This document shows positions 1-7,887 of a DNA stretch of 32,260 bases, piece by piece. Positions within the stretch are counted from its first letter, which is position 1. The number at the start of each line of letters is the position of its first letter. Below the pieces are notes generated by a model that ran no database searches, was not told the DNA's origin, and saw nothing but the letters and a program-made list of their open reading frames with translations. The stretch spans positions 3,076-35,335 of the forward strand of contig JANKMX010000012.1 in assembly GCA_024649995.1 (NCBI GenBank). The letters are read 5' to 3'. The position numbers and the translations under genes are program-made. The stretch is from Gudongella sp. (GTDB taxonomy: Bacteria > Bacillota > Clostridia > Tissierellales > Tissierellaceae).

Positions 1-19
1 CCTTGATAAAAATGTGGGT

Positions 20-48
20 TTGTTAGGCAATTTTTATTATGGTACAAT
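20..48 (+). promoter_or_regulatory. sigma-A-type promoter for the exonuclease III gene
   Basis: TTGTTA (20-25) and TACAAT (43-48) are separated by exactly 17 bp. The inferred transcript starts near 55 and reaches the AGGAGGG ribosome binding site at 103-109. Read by eye from consensus. Confidence 0.6.
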
Positions 49-113
49 ATCTGTAAGTTTGTTGCTAAATCAATGAAAATTTAGATAAACCTGTTAAGAA
101 TAGGAGGGAAACA

Positions 114-941
114 ATGAAATTAATTTCATGGAATATCGATTCACTAAATGCAGCACTGACAAGTGATTCAGCGCGTGCATTACTATCAAGAGAAGTGCTT
201 TACACAATCAAAGACCACAATCCTGATATTATTGCCCTGCAGGAGACAAAGCTATCAGGCAATGGTCCCACTAAAAAGCACGTGGAAATCTTGAAGGATA
301 TGTTTGCTGACTACGATTTTGTTTGGAACAGCTCGGTTGAACCTGCACGCAAGGGATATGCAGGAACAATGTTTCTTTACAAGAAGGATCTGAAGCCGTC
401 TGTTACACATCCAACCATAGGTGCGCCAAGTACAATGGATTACGAGGGACGGATCATCACATTGGAGTTTGATGATTTCTTCCTGACACAGGTCTACACA
501 CCCAATGCAGGTGATGGCTTGAACCGTTTGGAGGAACGTCAGGTTTGGGATGCCAAGTATGCAGACTATCTCGCAGACCTTGATAAGAGCAAGTATGTCA
601 TAGCAACTGGAGATTTCAACGTAGCTCATAAGGAGATAGATTTGGCTCATCCGGAAAACAACAGAAAATCAGCTGGATTTACTGATGAGGAGCGTCAAGG
701 CTTCACCAACCTATTGGAAAAGGGCTTTACCGACACCTTCAGACATGTAAATGGCGATGTGACAGAGGCATATACTTGGTGGGCTCAAAGGGTCAAAACC
801 AGCAAGATCAACAACTCAGGCTGGAGAATTGATTATTGGCTGGTCAGTGACCGTATAGCAGACAAGGTTACAAGGTCTGAAATGATTGATTCAGGTACAA
901 GACAAGACCACACACCTATACTTCTTGAAATTGAGATATAG
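114..941 (+). CDS. exodeoxyribonuclease III family AP endonuclease/3'-5' exonuclease
   Basis: 275 residues of the exonuclease-endonuclease-phosphatase fold. The N-terminus MKLISWNIDSL holds the conserved metal-shell Asn, LQETKL (about 42-47) the metal-binding Glu, GDFNVAH (about 166-172) the catalytic Asp/Asn, and the end carries the catalytic DH pair (RQDHTPI). The WRIDYWLVS block is typical of the ExoA/XthA branch. It should incise DNA at abasic sites and trim 3' ends during base excision repair in the cytoplasm. Length and both termini fit the family. The ATG start follows AGGAGGG by four bases and has its own promoter. It is monocistronic as far as can be seen, with no clear terminator downstream. 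ExoA of Bacillus is the likely functional equivalent; this is inferred from family membership. Confidence 0.9.
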   Translation: MKLISWNIDSLNAALTSDSARALLSREVLYTIKDHNPDIIALQETKLSGNGPTKKHVEILKDMFADYDFVWNSSVEPARKGYAGTMFLYKKDLKPSVTHPTIGAPSTMDYEGRIITLEFDDFFLTQVYTPNAGDGLNRLEERQVWDAKYADYLADLDKSKYVIATGDFNVAHKEIDLAHPENNRKSAGFTDEERQGFTNLLEKGFTDTFRHVNGDVTEAYTWWAQRVKTSKINNSGWRIDYWLVSDRIADKVTRSEMIDSGTRQDHTPILLEIEI

Positions 942-1067
942 TATCTATAGATTTCCGTAAAATCAACACGTTTAAATGGATTTATTGTTGGAAGGTACAG
1001 TAAAGCTATTGATGACTGAGGTTAAATGGTAAGATCAACAGATATACAGTAAGGGGGATCACTAGGG

Positions 1068-1253
1068 ATGAAACATTTGGGTACAGTTGCATTGGAAACC
1101 GATAGACTTATTTTAAGAAGATTCACAGAGGATGACATACAGGCTGCTTACAATAACTGGACAAGTGATGACAGGGTTACAGAGTATCTAAGATGGCCGA
1201 CACATGCTTCAATTGATATAACCAGGCGAGTGATGAGTGTTCAACTAGCTTGA
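1068..1253 (+). pseudogene. truncated GNAT (RimJ/RimL-like) N-acetyltransferase
   Basis: The 61-residue reading frame begins like a RimJ/RimL-type acetyltransferase: LETDRLILRRFTEDDIQAAY, then a TSDDRVTEYLRWPTH block and the start of the following helix. A complete enzyme is about 170-180 residues; here the frame stops with RRVMSVQLA and a TGA. No acetyl-CoA-binding (Q/RxxGxG/A) segment follows in any frame before the next gene. AAGGGGG (1051-1057) lies ten bases before the ATG, so the fragment may still be translated. It looks like a remnant that lost its C-terminal two thirds by deletion, since the promoter of the next gene begins immediately after it. A functional short peptide cannot be excluded but is unlikely. 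Confidence 0.75.
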
Positions 1254-1278
1254 GTGCGCCATCTTGGTGTGATACAAT
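1250..1278 (+). promoter_or_regulatory. putative sigma-A-type promoter for the downstream GNAT gene
   Basis: TTGAGT (1250-1255) and TACAAT (1273-1278) with a 17-bp spacer. The -35 hexamer overlaps the stop codon region of the truncated GNAT fragment, consistent with a deletion junction near here. Confidence 0.45.
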
Positions 1279-1333
1279 CTTGTTGGAATCCTTTGAGGTA
1301 TGATTCTAAATTTCAAAAAATGGGAGAACGATA

Positions 1334-1876
1334 ATGCTTGTATTCAGAAAATCAACTATGAATGATATTGACGCTATAGTGCAAATAGCCAATGATGGAA
1401 AGGAGTTACTTAAAAACAGTGGAGTCAATCAATGGCAGAAAGGTACATATCCGGACAGGCAACTCTTTATTCAGGATATTGAGGATGGAATTGGGTATGT
1501 TGTTTCAGAGGAAGATGAAGTTGTTGCTATATGTACCGTAACTTTTACAGATGAAGCTTCCTATCGACAGCTTAGCTCAGGAAGCTGGAAAACCTCTGAT
1601 GATGCAGTTTATGCAACGATTCATCGGGCTGCTGTTGGGAGAGAACATAGGGGAAAAAACATAACGAAGTTTCTTTTCAGCTCTGTTGCAAAGCTTGCAG
1701 CTGAAGAAGGGGCAGCTAGCGTCAGGGCAGACACTCACCCTAACAATGCAGCAATGAACAGAGCAATGCAAAAGGCAGGTTTTGAGAAGTGCGGAGAATT
1801 TTATATTCTGGAGGGTGATGAAGCCGGTGACCTGAGATATGGTTATGAGCAAGTAATCTCTGAAAAAAGTCCATAG
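1334..1876 (+). CDS. GNAT family N-acetyltransferase
   Basis: 180 residues with the GNAT plan: N-terminal FRKSTMNDIDAIVQIAN helix region, a central strand pair (YVVSEEDEVVAICTVTF), the acetyl-CoA pyrophosphate-binding loop REHRGKNITKFLF (about 110-122, matching R/Q-x-x-G-x-G/A), and the C-terminal DTHPNNAAMNRAMQKAGFEKCGEFYI segment typical of the family. It should transfer an acetyl group from acetyl-CoA to an amine; the substrate (amino acid, drug or peptide) cannot be told from sequence. The ATG follows GGGAGAACGATA and there is a plausible promoter at 1250-1278. It is followed by a strong hairpin terminator, so it appears to be a single-gene unit. It is not the missing part of the fragment upstream: it has its own complete N-terminus. 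Confidence 0.85.
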   Translation: MLVFRKSTMNDIDAIVQIANDGKELLKNSGVNQWQKGTYPDRQLFIQDIEDGIGYVVSEEDEVVAICTVTFTDEASYRQLSSGSWKTSDDAVYATIHRAAVGREHRGKNITKFLFSSVAKLAAEEGAASVRADTHPNNAAMNRAMQKAGFEKCGEFYILEGDEAGDLRYGYEQVISEKSP

Positions 1877-1922
1877 TAGTTCTACATTAACATATTCTCA
1901 GCTAGCTTTGACACGTTTAAAT

Positions 1923-1972
1923 AAAATGCCACTTCCTAAATCACCTAAAAAGTATTTAGGGAGTGGTATTTT
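1923..1972 (+). terminator. intrinsic terminator after the GNAT gene
   Basis: 19-bp inverted repeat, arms 1923-1941 and 1954-1972, with two G-U-compatible mismatches and a 12-nt loop. The right arm ends in TATTTT. It could work in both directions. Confidence 0.75.
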
Positions 1973-2013
1973 GTGTGTAAGCTCATAATTCCCATTATTT
2001 CAACATTTCTATA

Positions 2014-2042
2014 TTGACAATTCCATATCAATCACCTACAAT
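2014..2042 (+). promoter_or_regulatory. strong sigma-A-type promoter for methionine gamma-lyase
   Basis: TTGACA (2014-2019), 17-bp spacer, TACAAT (2037-2042). The predicted start near 2049 leaves a leader of about 110 nt before the ATG at 2159, and rules out any start codon upstream of the transcript. Confidence 0.75.
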
Positions 2043-2158
2043 GGAGGTTAGTGCGCCTGGCCACGATTATTGGTAGAGAAGCGTATTTAATGCTATCTGA
2101 TAAACCTATGGAAGCAAATCTTGGTGTAGGATGCAAATATGACTTGGAGGGAATTGCA

Positions 2159-3349
2159 ATGAAAAGAAATACTGAGGTGATTCACGCACAACAAAAACTG
2201 GACCCGGTCACCGGATCCCATGTAAGTCCTTTGTATCAGACCTCAACATATATACTACCGAACTTTGATGAGGCTGTAAGGCTAAATCAGAATATAGATC
2301 AGGGCTTTGTGTATAGTCGGTTTGGAAACCCTACAGTTGATGAGTTCGAGAAAAAGATTGCCCATCTGGAGAAAGCAGAAGCGGCCTTGGGAGCAGGTTC
2401 AGGACTTGGAGCCATTTCCACGGCAGTGATGTCCCTTGTTAAGGCAGGGGACCACATTATTTTCGGAGATGTTATTTACGGATGCAGCTTCGCTTTGTTT
2501 ACGAAAATATTGCCTGACTTTGGCGTGGGCTATACCATTGTTGATACTACTGATATCGAAGCAGTTAGAAAAGCGATTAGACCCAACACCACTGTAATTT
2601 ATGTGGAGACTCCAGCAAATCCGGTATTGAAGATCACAGATATTGAAGCAATAGCAGTCTTGAAGGAGGATAATCCAAGGCTGCGCCTGGTTGTGGACAG
2701 CACCTTTGCATCCCCCTATCTACAGAATCCACTGATTCATGGAGCAGATTTGGTGGTTCACAGCGCCACCAAGTATCTGAACGGACATGGAACTGTCACA
2801 GCTGGTGTTATCGCAGGAAGCAAGAAGCTGATTGACAGGTGTAGGATGCCCTTTATGCAGTGCTTTGGAGCTGTTCTTGATCCCTTTGCAGCATGGACCA
2901 TAATGCAGGGCATGAAGACCTTGGGAGTGCGAATGGAGCGACATTGCCAGAATGCCATGAAGGTGGCTGAGTATCTTGAAGGACACCCTATGGTGGAGAA
3001 GGTATATTATCCCGGGCTTGAGAGCCACCCTAGTCACGACACGGCCATGAGACAGATGAGAGGTTTTGGTGGAATGATGAGCTTTAACATAAGGGGTGGA
3101 CTTGAATCCGCCAAGATGGTTCTGAACAATGTAAAAATCTTCAGCTTGGCTACAAGTCTTGGTAATGTTGATTCATTGATCCAGCACTCACCATCCATGA
3201 GTCATTTCGATATGACAAAAGAGGAAAGGGAAGCTGTGGAGATATACGATGGACAGGTACGTCTGTCAGTTGGCATTGAAGATGTTGAGGACCTGATTGC
3301 AGATCTGGACCAGGCTTTGGCAAAGATAAAGACACCAACTATCGCATAA
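2159..3349 (+). CDS. L-methionine gamma-lyase (PLP-dependent, Cys/Met metabolism family)
   Basis: 396 residues of the trans-sulfuration PLP family (fold type I). SATKYLNGH carries the Schiff-base Lys205. VIYGCSF holds Tyr107 and Cys109, which align with Tyr114 and the Cys116 that marks methionine gamma-lyases in Pseudomonas rather than cystathionine lyases. The C-terminus QHSPSMSHFDMTKEER is also MGL-like. Expected reaction: L-methionine to methanethiol, 2-oxobutyrate and ammonia in the cytoplasm, a fermentative route for sulfur amino acids; activity on homocysteine or cysteine is possible. The ATG at 2159 was chosen because TGGAGGG (2145-2151) sits eight bases upstream; the frame is open further 5' to about 2051 but that part lies at the transcription start. 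The next gene is a transporter with its own promoter. Confidence 0.85.
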   Translation: MKRNTEVIHAQQKLDPVTGSHVSPLYQTSTYILPNFDEAVRLNQNIDQGFVYSRFGNPTVDEFEKKIAHLEKAEAALGAGSGLGAISTAVMSLVKAGDHIIFGDVIYGCSFALFTKILPDFGVGYTIVDTTDIEAVRKAIRPNTTVIYVETPANPVLKITDIEAIAVLKEDNPRLRLVVDSTFASPYLQNPLIHGADLVVHSATKYLNGHGTVTAGVIAGSKKLIDRCRMPFMQCFGAVLDPFAAWTIMQGMKTLGVRMERHCQNAMKVAEYLEGHPMVEKVYYPGLESHPSHDTAMRQMRGFGGMMSFNIRGGLESAKMVLNNVKIFSLATSLGNVDSLIQHSPSMSHFDMTKEEREAVEIYDGQVRLSVGIEDVEDLIADLDQALAKIKTPTIA

Positions 3350-3394
3350 TCTATGCTTAAGAATGCTTTTAAGTTAATTTAGAGAATTCTATGA

Positions 3395-3423
3395 TTGTAT
3401 GTATAGGTCAAATAGGCTATAAT
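3395..3423 (+). promoter_or_regulatory. sigma-A-type promoter for the first OFA-type MFS gene
   Basis: TTGTAT (3395-3400), 17-bp spacer, perfect TATAAT (3418-3423). It indicates transcription independent of the methionine gamma-lyase gene. Confidence 0.65.
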
Positions 3424-3463
3424 AATACGCTGGAGAGTAAATAATGATTAAGGGGGACAAATT

Positions 3464-4675
3464 TTGAAATCAAATAAACAAGGCTGGATTGTCGTGGCAG
3501 CCGGAGCAGGTATTAACCTTGCCTTTGGGGTGCTTTACGCCTGGAGCATTTTTGCGGGAAAGCTTCAGGAAACCTTGGGGTGGAGCAATACTGAAACATC
3601 CATTCCTTATACAGTTGCAATAATTATGTTTGCACTTGTAATGATTCCCGCAGGACGCCTACAGGATAAGATAGGACCCAAGTGGGTTACTACAATTGGA
3701 GGCTTACTAATAGGGTTGGGTTGTATATTGGCTGGTTCAATGACAAGCATCCTGGGGTTGACCCTTTCTTTTGGAGTATTGGCCGGTTCAGGAATTGGTC
3801 TAGGATATGCATCAACAACACCACCGGCTCTCAAATGGTTTCCACCTGAGAAGAAGGGTCTTATATCAGGAATAGTCGTTGGAGGATTTGGTCTTGCAAC
3901 GCTTTATATTGTACCGTTGAGCAATTTTCTACTTTCAAGATACGATGTATTCTCTTCCTTTAGAATTTTGGGTGTTATCTTTCTATTTATGACATTACCC
4001 TTGGCACAGCTGGTTAGAAACCCTGACAAACCAGTGGTTTCAACAAGCAAGAATGCAAAACCGCCGGTTGAGGATCGAACAGTAAGTGAAATGCTTAAGA
4101 CAAAGCAGTTCTATATGCTATGGTTCATGTTCTTTGCAGGTGCTACAGGGGGACTCATGACCATCGGTAGCCTAAAGCCAATAGTGAAGACAATGCTGGG
4201 TGAAAGCGCCGCACTTCAGTTGGTGGCTTTTGCAGCTATTGCAAATGCATTGGGTAGACCAATGGCAGGGGTAATATCAGAAAAGCTGGGTAGAGGAAAG
4301 ACTATGTCTATTCTATATGTGCTGCAGGCATTGGCTTTGTTCCTATTCAATAGACTTGACAGCTTCCCTACAGTATTGATGGCAGCGGCAATGATTTATT
4401 TTGCCTATGGTTCAATGCTTTCAGTTTATCCATCTGCATGCGCAGACAACTATGGTACGAAAAACCTTGGTCTAAACTACGGTATTATGTTCTCTGCATG
4501 GGGTGCAGGTGGAGTGTTTGGGCCAATTCTCGGAGGCAGAATTGCTGATGCCACAGGGTCATACGAAATGGCATTTTACGTATCGGCTGCTATTCTTATT
4601 GTGGCAGCTATAATGGGACTGTTCTACAAGACAAGTCAGGTTAGACACTCCTATTCTGTGACAAGAAACGGTTAG
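3464..4675 (+). CDS. MFS transporter, OFA (oxalate/formate antiporter-like) family
   Basis: 403 residues, about twelve hydrophobic segments with a hydrophilic central loop (about 190-210, VRNPDKPVVSTSKNAKPP). The N-terminus GWIVVAAGAGINLAFGVLYAWSIF and the GRLQDKIGPKWV loop between helices 2 and 3 are typical of the OFA branch of the major facilitator superfamily; a second such loop GVISEKLGRGKTM lies between helices 8 and 9. It should carry a small organic anion across the cytoplasmic membrane. Helix 11 reads NYGIMFSAWGAGG; characterised OxlT has an essential Lys in helix 11 that I do not see here, so oxalate exchange is doubtful. TTG start six bases after AGGGGGA. Its position after methionine gamma-lyase suggests, but does not show, a 2-oxo-acid substrate. 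A paralogue is encoded at 18577-19824. Confidence 0.85.
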   Translation: MKSNKQGWIVVAAGAGINLAFGVLYAWSIFAGKLQETLGWSNTETSIPYTVAIIMFALVMIPAGRLQDKIGPKWVTTIGGLLIGLGCILAGSMTSILGLTLSFGVLAGSGIGLGYASTTPPALKWFPPEKKGLISGIVVGGFGLATLYIVPLSNFLLSRYDVFSSFRILGVIFLFMTLPLAQLVRNPDKPVVSTSKNAKPPVEDRTVSEMLKTKQFYMLWFMFFAGATGGLMTIGSLKPIVKTMLGESAALQLVAFAAIANALGRPMAGVISEKLGRGKTMSILYVLQALALFLFNRLDSFPTVLMAAAMIYFAYGSMLSVYPSACADNYGTKNLGLNYGIMFSAWGAGGVFGPILGGRIADATGSYEMAFYVSAAILIVAAIMGLFYKTSQVRHSYSVTRNG

Positions 4676-4701
4676 ATATATACAGGATATAATAATCTAT
4701 A

Positions 4702-4743
4702 AGGCTCTGCCAAACTCAAATCATGAGTGGCAGAGCCTCTTTT
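4702..4743 (+). terminator. intrinsic terminator after the OFA-type MFS gene
   Basis: AGGCTCTGCC (4702-4711) pairs with GGCAGAGCCT (4729-4738); inner ACTCA/TGAGT lengthens the stem with a one-base bulge. CTTTT follows. Confidence 0.85.
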
Positions 4744-4811
4744 ACTGATTATTTATAATCAGAAAGGATAATTGCACTTCTTTTTACTAAGATTTCTTTA
4801 TGCCAGGCTCG

Positions 4812-5798
4812 TTAATAGATGGTGATGGTTCGAGTTACACCATCCCATAAAACGGTGGCACCAAAGGTTTCCGCCAAGAAACGAAGAGGTACTAGTGTTC
4901 TTCCATTTTTGATTTGAGCTGGTACATCAAGTGTCTGAGGTGTACCGTTAACGATGGCAGTTGAACTGTCGATGACAAGTTGGATGGTTGTTGAGTCTTT
5001 GGTGGCTGTAACGGTTCTTGTTGTGGAGTCCCATTCTACTGTTGCACCAAGTGCTTCAAGAATGCTTCGAAGCGGCAGAAGGGTTCGTCCATTGACAATA
5101 ATCGGTGAAACATCAGTCACCAAGGGCTGGTCATCAAGAATAATTTTTATGTCACCTGAAACAGGCACAGGGCCATCAACCCACGTGTAGACATAATTGA
5201 AGTTATAGTAGTCTTTGGTTGAGTCAGAAACAAATTTAATCTGCACTATGTAAGGTAGACTAGTGTCTGCCTGTTTTGGAAAAGGTTGATATATTAAAGA
5301 TTGCTGGCTGTACTCTTTTCCTTCAATTGAGAATGTCTGCACTGAAATTTTCAAAGGACCTCCTGATTTGCCTGGAGGAGGTGGAACGGATTCTATGCCG
5401 TGAGACATACTTGCGCCAGCTCCGATCATGAGTTTTGTGGTGGACTTTATTTGTGCCAGTTGAAGTTCGAGGGTGTATTTCTCTCCAGGAACAAGGATAG
5501 CTGGAAGGTGTGCCCATTTTAAGCCAGCCTTGTATACACCATTTCCAAAAGATTCGGTGGTACCCAATTGAACCACAGCATCAAATCCATCTTCAGGACC
5601 ACCATGCTTGATTTCATAAACTGCATTTAATCGACCCGATGAATCGCTAAAATCCTTACTGTCAATACTGGTGTTGTCCAGTTTCCAGTAACCCTCTGAA
5701 GCCCCATAACTGACGGGAGCTACAAGCAAAAAGGATAAGACTAGAACCACAGACAGAACAAGAGAAGTCGATTTAAGTGATAGATTCATTGCTTTCAT
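4812..5798 (-). CDS. exported protein with two copper-amine-oxidase-N-like (stalk) repeats
   Basis: 328 residues. Residues 1 to about 33 form a signal peptide (basic start, then LVLSVVLVLSFLLVAPVS, AxA-like end). Residues about 34-200 are a beta-rich domain I cannot name, with a VPPPPGKSGG turn. Residues 217-328 hold two repeats of the copper amine oxidase N-terminal-like domain, each with the signature VNGRTLLPLRSILEALGATV or KNGRTLVPLRFLAETFGATV followed by W-D-x-x-T-R-T-(V/I)-T. In Firmicutes these repeats sit on secreted cell-wall proteins and do not imply amine oxidase activity. The start at 5798 was chosen because AAAGGAG precedes it and the signal peptide begins there; an in-frame ATG at 5849 lacks a ribosome binding site. 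It stands alone on the minus strand. Function unknown. Confidence 0.8.
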   Translation of the reverse strand: MKAMNLSLKSTSLVLSVVLVLSFLLVAPVSYGASEGYWKLDNTSIDSKDFSDSSGRLNAVYEIKHGGPEDGFDAVVQLGTTESFGNGVYKAGLKWAHLPAILVPGEKYTLELQLAQIKSTTKLMIGAGASMSHGIESVPPPPGKSGGPLKISVQTFSIEGKEYSQQSLIYQPFPKQADTSLPYIVQIKFVSDSTKDYYNFNYVYTWVDGPVPVSGDIKIILDDQPLVTDVSPIIVNGRTLLPLRSILEALGATVEWDSTTRTVTATKDSTTIQLVIDSSTAIVNGTPQTLDVPAQIKNGRTLVPLRFLAETFGATVLWDGVTRTITIY

Positions 5799-5901
5799 AA
5801 TCAAAACTCCTTTTTTTGCCAAATACCCAAAAATAATATGAGTAAACAAAATGCTGTGAGCTGATTATACAAAGTGGTGGGAGGAAATGAGACATGTGAT
5901 G

Positions 5902-5940
5902 AAAACTCGGCTGACCTAAATCAATGATCAACCGAGTTTT
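5902..5940 (-). terminator. intrinsic terminator of the fdhA operon
   Basis: AAAACTCGG (5902-5910) and CCGAGTTTT (5932-5940) form the stem, extended by TGA/TCA. It lies just after the stop of the reductase gene on the minus strand and ends in GAGTTTT in that direction. Confidence 0.75.
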
Positions 5941-5952
5941 TATGTTTACATT

Positions 5953-7887
5953 CTAATATTCATTTGGTAGTGCCATCATTTCTTCATAGTTGAACACTGG
6001 TCCGTCAACGCACATATAGTGGCTGCCAACCTTGCAGTGACCGCATTTACCCGCTCCACACCGCATATGGGTCTCCAGTGTGACAAGTATGTTTGTAGGC
6101 TTCATTCCAAGATCCATCAGGTCTCTTGCAAGCTTCTTGATCCTTTCAGGGGATGCGCACAAAAGTGCTGTTGTCTCTGTCCAGTCAAGGTCAAGGTCTG
6201 GAAGCAGATCATTTACATAGCCACTGTATGCATCCACCTTATCCGTTGGATACTTCAAGGCGTACTTTACAGTCAGGTTAGGAACCTTCGCCCACTCAAG
6301 CATCTCTTCCTTGTAGAGGAGCTTTTCATACCTGAGGGCACTGGCCATTACATAGACCTGCTTGAAATCCGCATGATTTGACATAACCGGCTCGATGATT
6401 GTCCTAAGTGGTGCCATGGCAACTCCAGACCCTATGAAGATAAGATTTCTGCCCTTAAGTGACTCGTAAGGGAAGGCTCTTCCATATGGACCTCTGAGAC
6501 CAACCTTGTCACCCTCCTTCATCTGGAAGAGTTTCTCTGTTACTGACCCTACGTTTTTAAAGTCAAATACCAGTTCATCAGTCATTTCTGGTCCGTATGG
6601 TATTGAAAGAGGAACCTCTCCTTCACCAAATACAGTTACCTGGAAGAACTGACCCTTGTGCTCATAGTTCTTATGGAGCTCAGGATCGTCATATTTCATG
6701 AACAGGCGTTTGATTTCAGGTGTTTCCTGCTTAACCCTTGTTATTGTTGCAACATCAGGTGAGAAAAGGCCGTTTTGTGATTTGATTTCACGGTCCATGA
6801 TCTCATGACGGATCTTTGTGATCTGATGTATGGCTGGTGGCTCAGGATTTTCCCTTGCAGCCTCCTGGATCTTTCCGATTATATCAATTATGCTTATATA
6901 GGTTGGACATACATCAGTACACCTTCCGCAGCCTGAACAACCCTTGTAGCCGAATCTTTCCTCGATGTATTTCAACTTGTCATAGATCCTGTATCGAACC
7001 CTTGAGACGGCATCCCTTGGATTGTGGTGCTCCGCATTCCTTGTGAAATGGTCGATTTGACAGGAATCCCAATATCTTACCCTTTGACCGTGGTCTTCAT
7101 CGGTATTCTCCTCAACTACATTGAAGCAGGTACAGGTTGGACACACGTTGGTGCACCCTGTACAGCCTATGCATGCATGTGCCTCGTCAAGCCAAAAGTC
7201 TGCATTAAAGGTTTTTGCCATGTCATCCCAGAGGTTTGTCAGGTCCATCTTCAAGGGGAAGCTTTCCTCAACCCTAGCCATAAGATTGTTTTTCTCCTTA
7301 AGCATTCCTTCATCAGTTTCCGTGAAAAATGTTTGAGCCCTGTCTATTAGTCCCTGTCCCTTGGGCGTTCCAACCTCCACAAGATAATGGGAGTCAAAGG
7401 GGGTCAAGGCCAGATCATGACCGACAGTTGAGAATACACCTGTACCAACTGAAGTGCAGAAGCAGTGCTCACCAGCCCGGAGGCAGTTCACTGCTACGAT
7501 TGTTGTCTCGGTTCTCCTTGACTTGTAATTTGGGTCGGGAAACTCTCCGAGATAGAACCTATCTGTATATGCAACTCCATATGTATCACAGGCCCTTACT
7601 CCAAAAAGTATCCTGTCTTTGGAATGTTGGTGGGCTAGGCCCTCCACATGGATGCCTTCCTCGTCCCTGGTCCATTTGAACAATCCTTCCTTCTGTTCAA
7701 AGACCATTTCCTTCACCGGCAGGGTCAGATTGATGTAGTCCTCTGTCCTTTCTCCTTCACCCAGAGGCAACAACTGGATGTCCCTGCCCTTTCCCACGGG
7801 TATATAAACTGAACTATTTTCATTCCAGATGTCCAGAACCTGGTCCAGCTTATCTCTATTTAATTTATACAATCTATTTGCTTCCAT
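5953..7887 (-). CDS. fused iron-sulfur / FAD-NAD(P)H reductase (HydB/AsrA-like + HydG/AsrB-like), formate dehydrogenase partner
   Basis: 644 residues in two halves. Residues 1-345 resemble the HydB/AsrA iron-sulfur subunits of sulfhydrogenase and anaerobic sulfite reductase: FGVRACDTYG (95-104), HCFC (141-144), then two ferredoxin motifs, Cys239/242/245/249 and Cys317/320/323/327. Residues about 375-644 resemble HydG/AsrB flavoprotein subunits: GQFFQVTVFGEGEVPLSIPY for FAD, LRGPYGRAFP, and IFIGSGVAMAPLR for NAD(P)H binding, ending with a [2Fe-2S] motif Cys610-x4-Cys615-x2-Cys618-x7-Cys626. In the named complexes these are separate polypeptides; here they are joined. The ATG overlaps the fdhA stop (TAATG), so translation is coupled and the protein is probably the electron-transfer subunit of the formate dehydrogenase, moving electrons between formate and NAD(P)H. 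Ferredoxin use or electron bifurcation is speculation. Confidence 0.8.
   Translation of the reverse strand: MEANRLYKLNRDKLDQVLDIWNENSSVYIPVGKGRDIQLLPLGEGERTEDYINLTLPVKEMVFEQKEGLFKWTRDEEGIHVEGLAHQHSKDRILFGVRACDTYGVAYTDRFYLGEFPDPNYKSRRTETTIVAVNCLRAGEHCFCTSVGTGVFSTVGHDLALTPFDSHYLVEVGTPKGQGLIDRAQTFFTETDEGMLKEKNNLMARVEESFPLKMDLTNLWDDMAKTFNADFWLDEAHACIGCTGCTNVCPTCTCFNVVEENTDEDHGQRVRYWDSCQIDHFTRNAEHHNPRDAVSRVRYRIYDKLKYIEERFGYKGCSGCGRCTDVCPTYISIIDIIGKIQEAARENPEPPAIHQITKIRHEIMDREIKSQNGLFSPDVATITRVKQETPEIKRLFMKYDDPELHKNYEHKGQFFQVTVFGEGEVPLSIPYGPEMTDELVFDFKNVGSVTEKLFQMKEGDKVGLRGPYGRAFPYESLKGRNLIFIGSGVAMAPLRTIIEPVMSNHADFKQVYVMASALRYEKLLYKEEMLEWAKVPNLTVKYALKYPTDKVDAYSGYVNDLLPDLDLDWTETTALLCASPERIKKLARDLMDLGMKPTNILVTLETHMRCGAGKCGHCKVGSHYMCVDGPVFNYEEMMALPNEY

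Noticed and set aside
966-1922. 12-bp repeat ACACGTTTAAAT at 966-977 and 1911-1922 flanking the two GNAT genes, considered as insertion-site duplication
   Set aside because: Short and AT-rich, no transposase or terminal inverted repeats between the copies; could arise by chance.
2051-2158. N-terminal extension of methionine gamma-lyase
   Set aside because: The upstream start would lie at the predicted transcription start without a ribosome binding site; the family N-terminus begins at 2159.
2049-2158. S-box (SAM) or T-box riboswitch in the methionine gamma-lyase leader
   Set aside because: The conserved core sequences and a terminator/antiterminator pair are not visible.
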